A DNA stretch of 64,000 bases. It comes from an uncultured Myxococcales bacterium. Lineage in GTDB: Bacteria > Myxococcota_A > UBA9042. Shown here piece by piece: positions 7,195 to 16,700 of this stretch. Each line of letters opens with the position of its first letter. Within the stretch, counting starts at the first letter, position 1. A program made the translations under genes and the position numbers. Location of the stretch: assembly GCA_903924465.1 (NCBI GenBank), contig CAIYBN010000120.1:1-64000 (forward strand). Reading direction: 5' to 3'. Under the pieces are notes generated by a model. The model saw only the letters and a list, made by a program, of their open reading frames with translations, was not told the DNA's origin and made no database searches.

Positions 7195-9021
7195 TCAGTG
7201 CGCTGGCGCCGCGCCGGCCAAGACCACGCCCAGCATGCGCGACACGTCGACCTGCATGTGCCACACGACAACAGCGCCTTCCAGTTCAACCCGCGACGTG
7301 GTCGGCGGCTGGACCAATTGCACCAGCGGATCGGTCGTGACGGTCGGACCCAGCGCCAGGCCCACTTCCTGCGACAACGCGTTGGCTTCGCGCGACAGAC
7401 TCGACCACTGCTGCGCGTCCGGATGATTCGGCCCGGCTGTCCGCGCTTGAATTTGCCACGCCTGCGCGAGCATACCCGCGAGGCGTCCCATCCGCCGCGC
7501 AAGCCCGGCGTCGCGCTGGGTGTCGCGCTGACGAATATCCGCCAGCCACGTTTCCAGACGGTCGCGCAGGGACGCGGCAGCTTCCTGCCCGCGACATTCC
7601 AGCCGCAGCGTCAAGTCCTTGTCATTCCACAACGCGACGCCGATCTTGACGTGCTGCGCCAGCGCGCCGCCCGGCAGCCAATGCGCCGTACCCTTGGAAT
7701 CCGCAGTCAGCGCCCACACCGGCCCGCTTCCCTGCAACGTTTGCAGCCGCTCCGCCATCACCGCATCGGCCGTCAGCCGCGGCACTTTGCCGGTCCGCAC
7801 ATCCATGAGCCGCGCCAACACCGTCTCGCGGCCCAGCCACAGCGTGCGTTTGCCCAGCGCCATGACCTGCCAGCGCACGCCACCATCCGCGAACGACAGC
7901 GTCCGCGCCGGCCCCGTTTGCGACACGGTCGCGTGCAGCTTGGCCCCCAACGCGTCGAGCTTGTTCTGCGCGGTGGTCGTGTCGAGCAACAGCGCCGCAT
8001 CGTCGCCTTCGCGAACCAGGAGCCACTGACCATCGGCGGGCTGCCACGCCTGGGCGCGCGCGAGACGGATGGGCGCCAGCAGGCGCGAGGTCTGGGCATC
8101 GGCCACGGACTGCATCTGCTCGGCGGCGGTCAGACGCAGACCGACGAGCTCCTGCACATCAGCCGGCACGTCGTTGATCACCGGCTGCTCGCGTTGCCGA
8201 AAAACCAGCGCTGTCGCAGCGACGGCGACAAGCGTCAGGACGATGGCAATCGGCACCAGCGCACGCTTGGACGCGCCCGGCTTGCCGCGGTTGTCGACCA
8301 GCCACGCGACGCCCACGCCCACGCCGTACAGGATCACCAGCGGCGCGGACATGATGGTCTGGTTGATCGGATCCGGAGTCGGCGTCAGCACGGCGCCGAT
8401 GATGAACGCGATGACGACCCAGTAGCGGTAGAAACTGAGGAAGCCGCGCCACGTGACCATCTCGAGCGCCGACATGACATACATGAAGAGCGGCAGCTCA
8501 AAGACAACGCCGAAGCCCACGAGCAGGAACAGGACGAAGCTGACGGAACCGGCGATTGTCGGCTCCAACAGCAGTCCCGGCGCTTCGAGTGTCATGCGAA
8601 TCAGGAAATCCGCCATGAACGGCAGCGCGACCAGATAGCAGAACAGCGCGCCCAGCGCGAAACAGCCGACACTGGCCACGACCACCGGCAGGATCAGGCG
8701 CTTTTCCTTGCCCAAAAGACCGGGCGCGATGAAGGCCCAGAGCTGCCAGAACACGAATGGACTGGCAATGAAAACGCCGCCGATGAGCGACAGCTTCATG
8801 TAGACTTCAATACTTTCCGTGATCGCCAGCGCCTTGATCACAAACAGATTATTCGCCGCCATGGCATCGCGGAGCGGCGCAGTCAAGATGGCGTACAGCT
8901 CGATGTGCCAGGCCCACGCCACGAAGAAGCCGACGAAGATCGCCAGCGTCGCTTTGAATACCCGCGAGCGGAGCTCGATCAGGTGCTCGCGAAAGGTCAT
9001 GCTGGCCGCTACTTCACTCAT
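7195..9021 (-). CDS. tatC: TatC translocase with a large extra C-terminal domain
   Basis: Residues 1 to about 245 are a full TatC: 'MTFREHLIELRSR' at the N-terminus, 'PFVFWQLWAFIAPGLLGKEK', 'FGVVFELPLFMYV' and six membrane helices. TatC is the receptor for twin-arginine signal peptides. A normal TatC is about 250 aa and ends soon after helix six with a cytoplasmic tail. Here a basic linker (RGKPGASKR) leads to a seventh hydrophobic helix (about 259-282), then roughly 325 more residues that I cannot assign. By topology the extension should be periplasmic. There is no stop or frameshift between the parts. The ATG overlaps the tatB stop (ATGA), confirming a tatBC operon. Confidence 0.9.
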   Translation of the reverse strand: MSEVAASMTFREHLIELRSRVFKATLAIFVGFFVAWAWHIELYAILTAPLRDAMAANNLFVIKALAITESIEVYMKLSLIGGVFIASPFVFWQLWAFIAPGLLGKEKRLILPVVVASVGCFALGALFCYLVALPFMADFLIRMTLEAPGLLLEPTIAGSVSFVLFLLVGFGVVFELPLFMYVMSALEMVTWRGFLSFYRYWVVIAFIIGAVLTPTPDPINQTIMSAPLVILYGVGVGVAWLVDNRGKPGASKRALVPIAIVLTLVAVAATALVFRQREQPVINDVPADVQELVGLRLTAAEQMQSVADAQTSRLLAPIRLARAQAWQPADGQWLLVREGDDAALLLDTTTAQNKLDALGAKLHATVSQTGPARTLSFADGGVRWQVMALGKRTLWLGRETVLARLMDVRTGKVPRLTADAVMAERLQTLQGSGPVWALTADSKGTAHWLPGGALAQHVKIGVALWNDKDLTLRLECRGQEAAASLRDRLETWLADIRQRDTQRDAGLARRMGRLAGMLAQAWQIQARTAGPNHPDAQQWSSLSREANALSQEVGLALGPTVTTDPLVQLVQPPTTSRVELEGAVVVWHMQVDVSRMLGVVLAGAAPAH

Positions 9022-9536
9022 GCCGGCGGCACTTCCTCAGGTGGCGTTTCGTCGGGCGGGATCGCGGATTCGGCCAGGGCTTCCGGATGAACCGGCCAGG
9101 AGCCCATGCGTTCGCGAGCGCCATCGGCAGGTGTGATGACATACGGCGTCACCGGCGGACCCGGCGCGCGCGCCTCCTCGGACGGCGGCGCCCCACGCTT
9201 GGCCACCACAGCAATCGTTTCGCCATCGGCGTGCGACCCAAACGGCGGCGGCGGCGGGGCCGGCTTGTCCAAAGCGTCGTCGTCGGTCTGTTTGGGCAAA
9301 GTCGCGAGTTTGGCGTTCAGCTCCGCCTTGATTTTCGCTTCCGGCAATCGTTCCACTTCCCGCGCCAAATCGTTCATCGCCGACTGCAGTTCCGCCTGCG
9401 TCAGGTTGGCCATGCGCCGCAAATCGCGCAGCCCGGTGCCAACCGTCTTGGCGACCTGCGGCAGCTTGTCCGGTCCAACGAACAAAAGCGCGATGAGGAG
9501 GATGACGAAGAGTTCTGGTCCGCCGATGCCGAACAC
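9018..9536 (-). CDS. tatB: Twin-arginine translocase subunit TatB (TatA/B family)
   Basis: This 172-aa protein begins with the TatA/B signature: 'MFGIGGPELFVILLIALLFVGPDKLP', one short membrane helix and an FGPxxLP-type hinge, then an amphipathic helix (VAKTVGTGLRDLRRMANL). The longer helical part and a Pro/Ala-rich tail favour TatB over TatA. The start is a GTG with GAGG five bases upstream. It overlaps tatC by four bases. No separate tatA is seen in the window, so this protein might serve both roles or tatA lies elsewhere. Confidence 0.85.
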   Translation of the reverse strand: MFGIGGPELFVILLIALLFVGPDKLPQVAKTVGTGLRDLRRMANLTQAELQSAMNDLAREVERLPEAKIKAELNAKLATLPKQTDDDALDKPAPPPPPFGSHADGETIAVVAKRGAPPSEEARAPGPPVTPYVITPADGARERMGSWPVHPEALAESAIPPDETPPEEVPPA

Positions 9537-9599
9537 ACGCGCCTCACGCCTCGTCCATGCGGCAAGGGAGTTTCAGGGTAGTCGCAGCCCGCCGGTCGG

Positions 9600-10481
9600 T
9601 CAATCGCCGCGATAGCCGAGTTTCTTGCGGGCGATGATGGCGACCACCCGCGGATCGCGTCGTGCGAGGTCGGTCTGCGTCGCCAGGGCCGGCAGACGGC
9701 TCAGCCAAATCGGCAGCACGAGATCGAATGGCGCACGGGCGTCCCAGCACCATTCCGCCAAACGCAGCCGCTGCGAATGGCCGACGGCGACCTGCTCGAT
9801 TGCCAACAACGACTGCACATCGGCAAAGACGTCCGTCGCGGGCTGGGCAAACCGTGCGGTATGCAAGTGTGCGCCGCGCTCGATGGCCTCGCGGGCGTGG
9901 GCGCCCAGGAGCGCGAGGCCCAAGTGGCCCGGCAGCCGCGACGCGATGCGGTCGAGCACGTGCGCCAGCCGCACCTCCATCGCGAGCGGCTTGACCGCGG
10001 GCAGGCGGGTCGGCAGCTGCGGAATCTCCCCTTGCACCAGCGCGCGCAATGCCAGCCGGCCGTCGATTTTCAGCTCACGATGCGCCTTGTGGATCAGCCA
10101 GCGCGGTTCGCGGTAGCGGTGCAGCGCGTCGGACAGGACAACCAGATCGAAACTCGACGGACCAAACGCCGCCTCGCCGTAGTCGCGCTCGACCAGCGTC
10201 AGCCGACCCGCCTCCGCCGGGGTCAAGCGCGCCTGGAGCGCCGTCGCCTCGCCCTCGGCCAAATCGCAGACGGTAACCCAGTGGCCAGCGCGCGCCAGCG
10301 AACGGGCCAGTTCGACGCGCGGCGCACCAGCCAGCAACAGCCGCCCGGGCTCCTGTTCCAACAGCCAGGAATCCAGCCACGGCAGCGCGCCGATCGCCCC
10401 TTCCTGCGTCAGCGCATAGGCTGGCACCGGCACACCTGACTGGCGGCGCACGCCGTCGATTTCACGTTTGAGTCGAACCAT
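9600..10481 (-). CDS. SAM-dependent methyltransferase-like protein
   Basis: This 293-aa protein has a Rossmann-type methyltransferase core at about residues 45-175: 'GRLLLAGAPRVELARSLARAGHWVTVCDLA' resembles motif I followed by the acidic end of strand 2, and 'FDLVVLSDALHRYREPRWLIHKAHRELKIDGRL' resembles motifs IV-VI of class I enzymes. The glycine loop is less regular than in typical enzymes (AGAPRVE), so activity is not certain. The ATG at 10481 has AGGA nine bases upstream and is preferred to the GTG at 10514 used by the ORF track. It follows the HIT gene on the same strand. The substrate is unknown. Confidence 0.6.
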   Translation of the reverse strand: MVRLKREIDGVRRQSGVPVPAYALTQEGAIGALPWLDSWLLEQEPGRLLLAGAPRVELARSLARAGHWVTVCDLAEGEATALQARLTPAEAGRLTLVERDYGEAAFGPSSFDLVVLSDALHRYREPRWLIHKAHRELKIDGRLALRALVQGEIPQLPTRLPAVKPLAMEVRLAHVLDRIASRLPGHLGLALLGAHAREAIERGAHLHTARFAQPATDVFADVQSLLAIEQVAVGHSQRLRLAEWCWDARAPFDLVLPIWLSRLPALATQTDLARRDPRVVAIIARKKLGYRGD

Positions 10482-10531
10482 CGGGGGTTGTCCTGGCCAT
10501 TTGGCCGTATCCACCCGGGCTGGGGTGCCCT

Positions 10532-10873
10532 CTAGCCGGGAGGCCAGCCCAGCGGGCGGCCTGCCAGCAAATGCGCATGGAGATGGCCGACGCTTTGCCC
10601 GCCATCGAAACCGGTGTTGAGCACCGCGCGGTAGCCATTTTCCGCAATGCCGAGATCGTGTGCGACGTTGCGCACGGTCGCCAGCACGCGCCCCAGCAGC
10701 ACATCATGCTCGGGCTTGCTTGCCGCCAGCGAATCGAGATGCTGCCGCGGAATGACGAGCACGTGCACCGGCGCCTGCGGCGCAAGATCGTGAAACGCCA
10801 TGACGTCGTCGTCCTGGTAGACCACGCGTGCCGGAATTTCGCCGTAGGCGATGCGACAGAAGATGCAGCTCAC
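10532..10873 (-). CDS. HIT-family nucleotide hydrolase
   Basis: This 113-aa protein carries the histidine-triad motif 'HLHAHLL' near its C-terminus and the N-terminal 'CIFCRIAYGEIPARVVYQDD' typical of the HINT/PKCI branch, with the zinc-type CxxC. These enzymes hydrolyse purine nucleoside phosphoramidates. Length is normal. The start is a GTG at 10873 with AGGA seven bases upstream; the ORF-track start lies far upstream through the neighbouring 40-codon gene. It lies 26 bases behind that small gene and probably shares its transcript. Confidence 0.88.
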   Translation of the reverse strand: MSCIFCRIAYGEIPARVVYQDDDVMAFHDLAPQAPVHVLVIPRQHLDSLAASKPEHDVLLGRVLATVRNVAHDLGIAENGYRAVLNTGFDGGQSVGHLHAHLLAGRPLGWPPG

Positions 10874-10899
10874 GCGCACATCCTGGTTCAGCTGAGGGA

Positions 10900-11022
10900 C
10901 TAGCCCTTCTTGCCCTTGACCGTGGCCGACTTGGCCGTGGCAATGCGCCGCTTGATGCGGGCAATTTTCTTCTTGCGGCCGTCGAGACGGCGCATTTTCG
11001 GGGTGCGAGAGCCACTGCCCAT
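10900..11022 (-). CDS. 40-aa highly basic protein
   Basis: This short gene is absent from the ORF track. It encodes 40 residues, MGSGSRTPKMRRLDGRKKKI..., with about 40% Lys plus Arg and no acidic cluster. The start is strongly supported by GGAGG six bases before the ATG, and the stop is 26 bases before the HIT gene. The composition is like small ribosome- or RNA-associated proteins (compare bTHX or AURKAIP1-type peptides), but I cannot place it in a family. It lies between the 866-aa gene and the HIT gene in one minus-strand run. Confidence 0.65.
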   Translation of the reverse strand: MGSGSRTPKMRRLDGRKKKIARIKRRIATAKSATVKGKKG

Positions 11023-11096
11023 GAGATCCTCCAGAACCTATCAGAACGACAAGACACAGAAATGTCGACGCTTCGCCCAATGGCGGGGCCGGGATG

Positions 11097-13697
11097 CTAC
11101 AGCGGGAGACGCTGGGTCGTCAATGCAAGAGTGCCGCCTTGCAAAATCGCCCGGGTCAGGCCGAAGCCACCCGCGCGCAGCCGCGACAGCGCCACGGCCC
11201 CTTCCGTCACCGGATGCAGCGCGAGAATCCGTTCCACACCTGCGACGGCCACCGGCTTGTCCGAGCGCAAGGTTTTCGCGTTCACGCCCAGCAGCATCGC
11301 ACCGTCTTCCTCGCCTTCAATCGTCGACTGCGCGGCAAACCACAGCCGGCCGGCGTGTTGATCGAGCGTCCACGCGTGGTCGATCGCCAGCTTGTCCTGC
11401 GGCGCAAAGCGTTTGCGCAATTCGGCCGACGCAAACGTGATGCGGCCGCTTTTGATCACCAGCAGCGACGGATCCTGATGTTGCTGACCGGTGAACGGAT
11501 TGACGCCAACAAAGCGGGCGTAGAACCGCTCCTCTGCCGGCCACGCGGTCGCTTCACGGACGGCGGAAATCGACTCGCCCACGTCGCTCTCGGCAAATCG
11601 CAGTTGCGCGAGTCCGGCCACGTCTGTCACCGCCACTGCGTAATCCGCGCGGTGCTTGGGTGCGGCCACCGTCAGAACCGCATCGGGCTGACCGTCCACA
11701 CCTGCCAGACTATCCAATCTCGGTTGCGCTTTGCGGCGGTCGAGCACCGCCAGCGTCGTCGCATCCACGCGCGTCCAGGTCGGCGCCGTTCCACGGGTGC
11801 TCGACCGCGACAGCAGCACCCACGTCGGCGCATCGGGTGTCAACGACGCGCCCATCAGGCTGTCGTCATCGCCCAGAAGCTCGGTGAGCGGCATGCCGGC
11901 CACGACTTGCGGCGCCTGACCAGGCACCTGCTCGATGACCACCAACCGCTGCTTGGACAGCCCGACCAGCCGCAGCCGATCGCCGACGACGCCGATGCGC
12001 GTCCAAGCGTGCACTTGGACCGGCCAGCCGTCCGGCAGCGCAAACGGCGAGATGCCGCCGGTCTCCAAATTGACAGTCAGCCAAACGGTTTCCTGCACGA
12101 CGACCAGCCGCCCCAAGCCGACGCCGGTGATCAGCGGCTGATTCGTCAATTTCTGCAGTCCCGGCGGCATCCCTTTGGCCTTGAGCAGCGGGGCCGCCAA
12201 GGTATCGATGGCGTCCAGCCAAGACTGGCGCTCCGTGCCATCGACGACGTGCGCGAGTTCCGCCAAGCGCGCGCGTGCGGTCAGGACATCCTGCGTGTCG
12301 AGCGCCGCTTGAATCGCTTGCCGCAGTTTGTCGCGTCGTTCCGCTTGATGGCGCGCGTGCGACAAGTCCGCGCGCAGCGCCTTCAGACCCGCGGACTGTG
12401 GCAGCGTCTTTTGCGCGGCGTCGAGCGCGAGGTTCGCTGCGTCCAGTCGGTCGGCGTCCAGAAGCGCTTGCACCTCGGCGACGACTGTGGCTTCGGCGAT
12501 CTCACGCAGATCCATGTCCTGTTTGCGCAGTCGATCGCGGACGCGCGTGGCTTGCGGCGCGTGGCTCCACGCGTCAGGCAGGCCGCGCAGCGCCTCGGCC
12601 AGATACGCGGAGTCCGCCGACGGCTCGGCGTGGACCAGCCGATGCCAGGCGTGCAAGGCGGCCACCCGACTCTGCAACGGCAGCGCGTGCGGCAGTTGGG
12701 CGGCCAGTCGAACGGATTGCCAGAGCGGTGCGAGCGGCGCGGGCGCTTCGGAACTCGGCCCTTGTTCGTCCATCAATCGCGCCAATACCGCAAGTTGCTG
12801 CGCAGGATCCGTCTGCTCCGCCGCTTCCCGCCACAGCGCTGCCGTCGCCCGTTCGGCGAGCAGGCTGCGGATCTGCGCCAACGCGGCACGGTCTTCTGCC
12901 GTCGCGGCCGGGTGCGCAACCAAGCGGATCGCCGCCTGTTCCGCCACCTGCACGTTGCTCTCGGCCAACGCCGAATGGACGTCCGCTCGCAAACGCGCGT
13001 GTTCAGCCTGCCGCTCGGCGTTCTGTAGCCGCTGGCGCAGGGCATGAAACGCCGCACCGTGACCCCACTCGCCCTCTGCGGCCTGCAAGTGACGCGCCGC
13101 TTCGGCGAACGCTCCCGCCAGCAGTGCCGCTTCCGCTGGCGCCAGCGCAGCCTGAGCCGCCCGTTGCGCATCCATCCGCAGCCGATCCAGCAACCGTTGG
13201 CCCGGCGGATCCAGACTCGCGGCGAACCCTTCAAGTCGCAGCCGCGCGGGTTCAACGGCGCCTCCCGCAGCCTGCCGCGTCACCGCACGCACCAGCGCCG
13301 CACGATCACCCGCCGCCGCGGCCGACTCGTCCACTTCCGCGGCACGCGGGTGGTGGGTTTCGTCGGCAGCGCGCGCGAGCAACCGAGCCAGGGTTTGCGC
13401 AGTCGCTTCGACGGTCATCGGCGCGGCAAAATCCGCGGCATCGAGCCAGGCAGCCACTTCATCAAACTGGCCAAACCGCTCCACCAGAAAGGCGGCATAG
13501 CGCGTGACGTACGCCAACGCCGCCGAGTCTGACGCCACGGCCGCTGCTTGACGATACGCCTCGCGCGCCGCCTCAAAGTCGTAGGCTTCCTCGGCAGCTG
13601 CCCCTTCGGCCCACAGGGTATCTGCGGACGCGTGCGCGACGACGGCACCAAGTTGTGGTCGTTGCCAGGACCGTTGTTTGGAACTGGGTTTCGCCAT
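11097..13697 (-). CDS. Large helical-repeat plus propeller-like protein, unknown function
   Basis: This 866-aa protein has no signal peptide. Residues 1 to about 560 are Ala-rich helices with TPR-like character ('AEEAYDFEAAREAYRQAAAVASD') and coiled-coil stretches. Residues about 570-866 are strand-rich segments with repeated 'V.....L.LVGLS.Q.LVVIE'-like patterns, which may form a beta-propeller. The ATG at 13697 lies four bases after the TAG of the 1840-aa lipoprotein gene and is preferred to the ORF-track start, which runs back inside that gene. The tight spacing suggests shared function with the lipoprotein, perhaps a cytoplasmic partner. I do not recognise the family. Confidence 0.65.
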   Translation of the reverse strand: MAKPSSKQRSWQRPQLGAVVAHASADTLWAEGAAAEEAYDFEAAREAYRQAAAVASDSAALAYVTRYAAFLVERFGQFDEVAAWLDAADFAAPMTVEATAQTLARLLARAADETHHPRAAEVDESAAAAGDRAALVRAVTRQAAGGAVEPARLRLEGFAASLDPPGQRLLDRLRMDAQRAAQAALAPAEAALLAGAFAEAARHLQAAEGEWGHGAAFHALRQRLQNAERQAEHARLRADVHSALAESNVQVAEQAAIRLVAHPAATAEDRAALAQIRSLLAERATAALWREAAEQTDPAQQLAVLARLMDEQGPSSEAPAPLAPLWQSVRLAAQLPHALPLQSRVAALHAWHRLVHAEPSADSAYLAEALRGLPDAWSHAPQATRVRDRLRKQDMDLREIAEATVVAEVQALLDADRLDAANLALDAAQKTLPQSAGLKALRADLSHARHQAERRDKLRQAIQAALDTQDVLTARARLAELAHVVDGTERQSWLDAIDTLAAPLLKAKGMPPGLQKLTNQPLITGVGLGRLVVVQETVWLTVNLETGGISPFALPDGWPVQVHAWTRIGVVGDRLRLVGLSKQRLVVIEQVPGQAPQVVAGMPLTELLGDDDSLMGASLTPDAPTWVLLSRSSTRGTAPTWTRVDATTLAVLDRRKAQPRLDSLAGVDGQPDAVLTVAAPKHRADYAVAVTDVAGLAQLRFAESDVGESISAVREATAWPAEERFYARFVGVNPFTGQQHQDPSLLVIKSGRITFASAELRKRFAPQDKLAIDHAWTLDQHAGRLWFAAQSTIEGEEDGAMLLGVNAKTLRSDKPVAVAGVERILALHPVTEGAVALSRLRAGGFGLTRAILQGGTLALTTQRLPL

Positions 13698-13701
13698 CAG
13701 T

Positions 13702-16700
13702 CTACGGCGTGCAGATGCCGGCTTGGCACGTTCCGGTCGTGCAAGTCGTGTTGTCGGGCAAAGCGATCGAACCACAGCCGGTGCTCGGGTCACAGAGATC
13801 GGTCGTGCAGTCATTGCCGTCGTTGCAGGGGATGACCGTATGACTGCAACCTTGCACCGCGTCACAGCCATCCAACGTGCACGCGTTGCTGTCATTGCAG
13901 GACGTGACGCCGGTGGGTGTGCACGTGCCGCCCGCGCACACGTCACCGTCCGTGCAGGCGTTGCCATCGGTGCAGGGCGTGCCCGCCAAGTTGCTGTGCC
14001 CACAGCCCGTCACCTCGCTGCAGGTGTCGCCGGTGCAGACGTTGCTGTCGTCGCACTTGCCATTCGCGGTCCCCACGCACGTCCCGGATGCGCACACGTC
14101 CAACCCGGTGCAGAAGAGTCCATCGTTGCACGTCGCGCCGCTGATGCCCGTGTGGGTGCAGCCCAGAATGCCCGCGCAAGCGTCGGCCGTGCACGGATTG
14201 CCATCGTCGCAGTCGAGCTTCAGCGCGCCGACGCAGTTCAGGCCGATGCAGGTGTCGACCGCTGTGCACGGATCGCCGTCGTTGCAGGCGCCGGAGAATG
14301 GGCTGTGAACGCAGCCACTGGCGGGGTCGCAAGCGTCGGTGGTGCAGGCCAGTCCGTCGTTGCAATCGGGTGTTGCTGCGCCGGACAGGCAGACACCGCT
14401 GCTGCACGCTTCGCCGAGCAGGCACGCGTTGCCATCGGAGCACGTTCCGCCGGACAAGCCACTGTGTTGGCAGCCGACCGGACCGGAACAGCTGTCCGCG
14501 GTGCAGACGTTGCCGTCGTCGCAATTCAGCGTGCCGCTCCCCGACACGCACACGCCGCCGGAGCAACTGTCGCCGGTGCTGCACGCGTCGCCGTCAAAGC
14601 AGTTCGCCGTGTTGAAGGCGTGCTGGCATCCGGTGGTCGGATCGCAGGTGTCGTTGGTGCAGACGTTGGCATCATCACAGTCGGTGGCCGGGCCGGACAG
14701 GCAGACACCTTGCGCGCAGGTGTCGCCGACGGTGCAGACCATGCCGTCGCTGCAGGTGGCGTCGGTCGGTAAGTGCAGGCAGCCCAAGCCGGCAACGCAC
14801 GTGTCGTTGGTGCAAGGGTCGCCGTCCAAGCATTCCGCGTCGTTGGTGCACACCGTGCACAAGGTCGATGTGGGATCGCAAGCTTGACCGACCGCGCACT
14901 GGCTGTTGTTCGCACATTCCACGCAGGCAAAGCCGTCGCCGATGCAGGTGAACAGCGTGTAGCCCGCCGCGTCGCCGTTGAAGCCGTTGATCCGCAAGTA
15001 GTAGGTCGTGGTCGCGTCCGCGGTGTAGCTGAAGACTTCCGGCGCGCTCTTGGTTGCGGCGACGGCAACCGGCTGGCCGAACTGCGCCACTTTGTAGAGA
15101 CGCATGTCCAGATCGCCTTTGGCCTGATCGAACGCCATCGTCACCGTCAGGGTCTGACCCGCCGTCAGTTTGACCTTGTACCAATCGAGGTCATACGGGC
15201 AGAGCGACAGCGCTTCCGTCTTGCCGGACGGCAGGTTCGCGGCAATTTCCGGCGCGCCGTTGGGCTCCAACGCGTCGGCAATGCACAGCGGAATGACGGT
15301 GATCGACGCCGATGCGTTGTTGTTCAGTTCCTGGGTTTCCGCGACGGTATTGCTGGAATCGGCGGCGAGGATGACAAAAGCCGGACCGGGCACCGCGGTC
15401 AGCGGGATAATCGCCTTGTCGTCGCGCTTGACGTAGGCCTTGGAGCCCAAGCCGTCGGCGATCTCATGGGTGCCAAGCAGCGGATCGGATGGGTCCAGGA
15501 TCGCGTCCGTGCTGTAGTAGTAGGCATAGGCAAAGGCGCCCGCCACATCCTTGCACGCATTGCTCAGCGTCACCGTCAGGTAAACGTCCTCGCCCTGCAC
15601 GATTTGCCCCGGGAAGACGGAGTCGATGGACGCGATCAGATCCACGCCATTGCCGCCATCGACCTTGAACGTGTAGGCAAAGCTCGCGGGCTTTTGCCCG
15701 GCGACCTTGTAGGACATTTGCACGTGATACGTGCCATCGGCCGGCGCGACAAAAGTCAGCAAGCCGGGTGAGCTGAGCGTCTTGATCGGCGCCAGATTGG
15801 GATTGCCAAATACGCGCAACAGGAAAGCCGGATTGTCGTAGCTCAGCACCACCTGCTCATTCGCGGCGAGCGTAATGTGGAACCAGTCCTCGTCGCCCAA
15901 GCACAGCGTCTGCGCCGCCGTGCCACAGCCCAGCGACTGACCAGACTGCCAGGAATTGTTGGGCTCGTAGTAGTCCGCCAGACACACATCGGTGGGATCC
16001 GGTTCCGCCACCGCAATATCCAGTTGGTAATCATAAGGCAGCGCGCCACCCGATTCGGGCAGGACATAGACGTGGACGTAGTACGTGCCGCCCGACTGCA
16101 CATAAGGCAGCTTGGCGATCGTGTTCTGGGTATTCGCTGAGCCTGCAACAACGCCGGTCTTCGACGCATCGACGATCTGCACGCCGACCAACCCTTTGCC
16201 CGGCTGATAGGTCCAGCCCACTTTGGCGCTGAACGCTTTGCCATTCGGAATCTCCAGGCGAAACCAGTCTTCCAACCCGGGGCAGACGTTGAGCGACGGA
16301 TAGCTCGCCGTGATCGGCGGCAGCGAAGCGGCGCTGTCCGCGGTGTGATTGCCGGAATAGCTGTCGGACGCGCAGGAAACTTGGGTATTGAGCTGCAACG
16401 GGTTGGATACCGTGAGGTTATTGCTTGTGTTCGCCTCCGCGACGTTCGGCGCGAGGTTCAGCGAGGCCAGCACGTACCACTGCCCGCCCGGCACGACGGG
16501 CAACTCCACGGTCCGTTCGGCACTGAAGGCTGCCGCCGCGCCCACGCTGGGAACCACGATGTCAACGAGCCACGCGTCCGACGCGCTGAACTTCTGGTCC
16601 GTCGAGAGAAACAGATGCACCGTCACGTCGCCCGCTGGCGTATTGCCCAGATTGGCCGCCTGCAGCTTCACCTTGATGAGCCCACCCGGGAACGTGGCGG

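Noticed and set aside
13720-14930. CRISPR-like array
   Set aside because: Repeats are imperfect, lack uniform spacers and lie in frame in a Cys-rich coding region.
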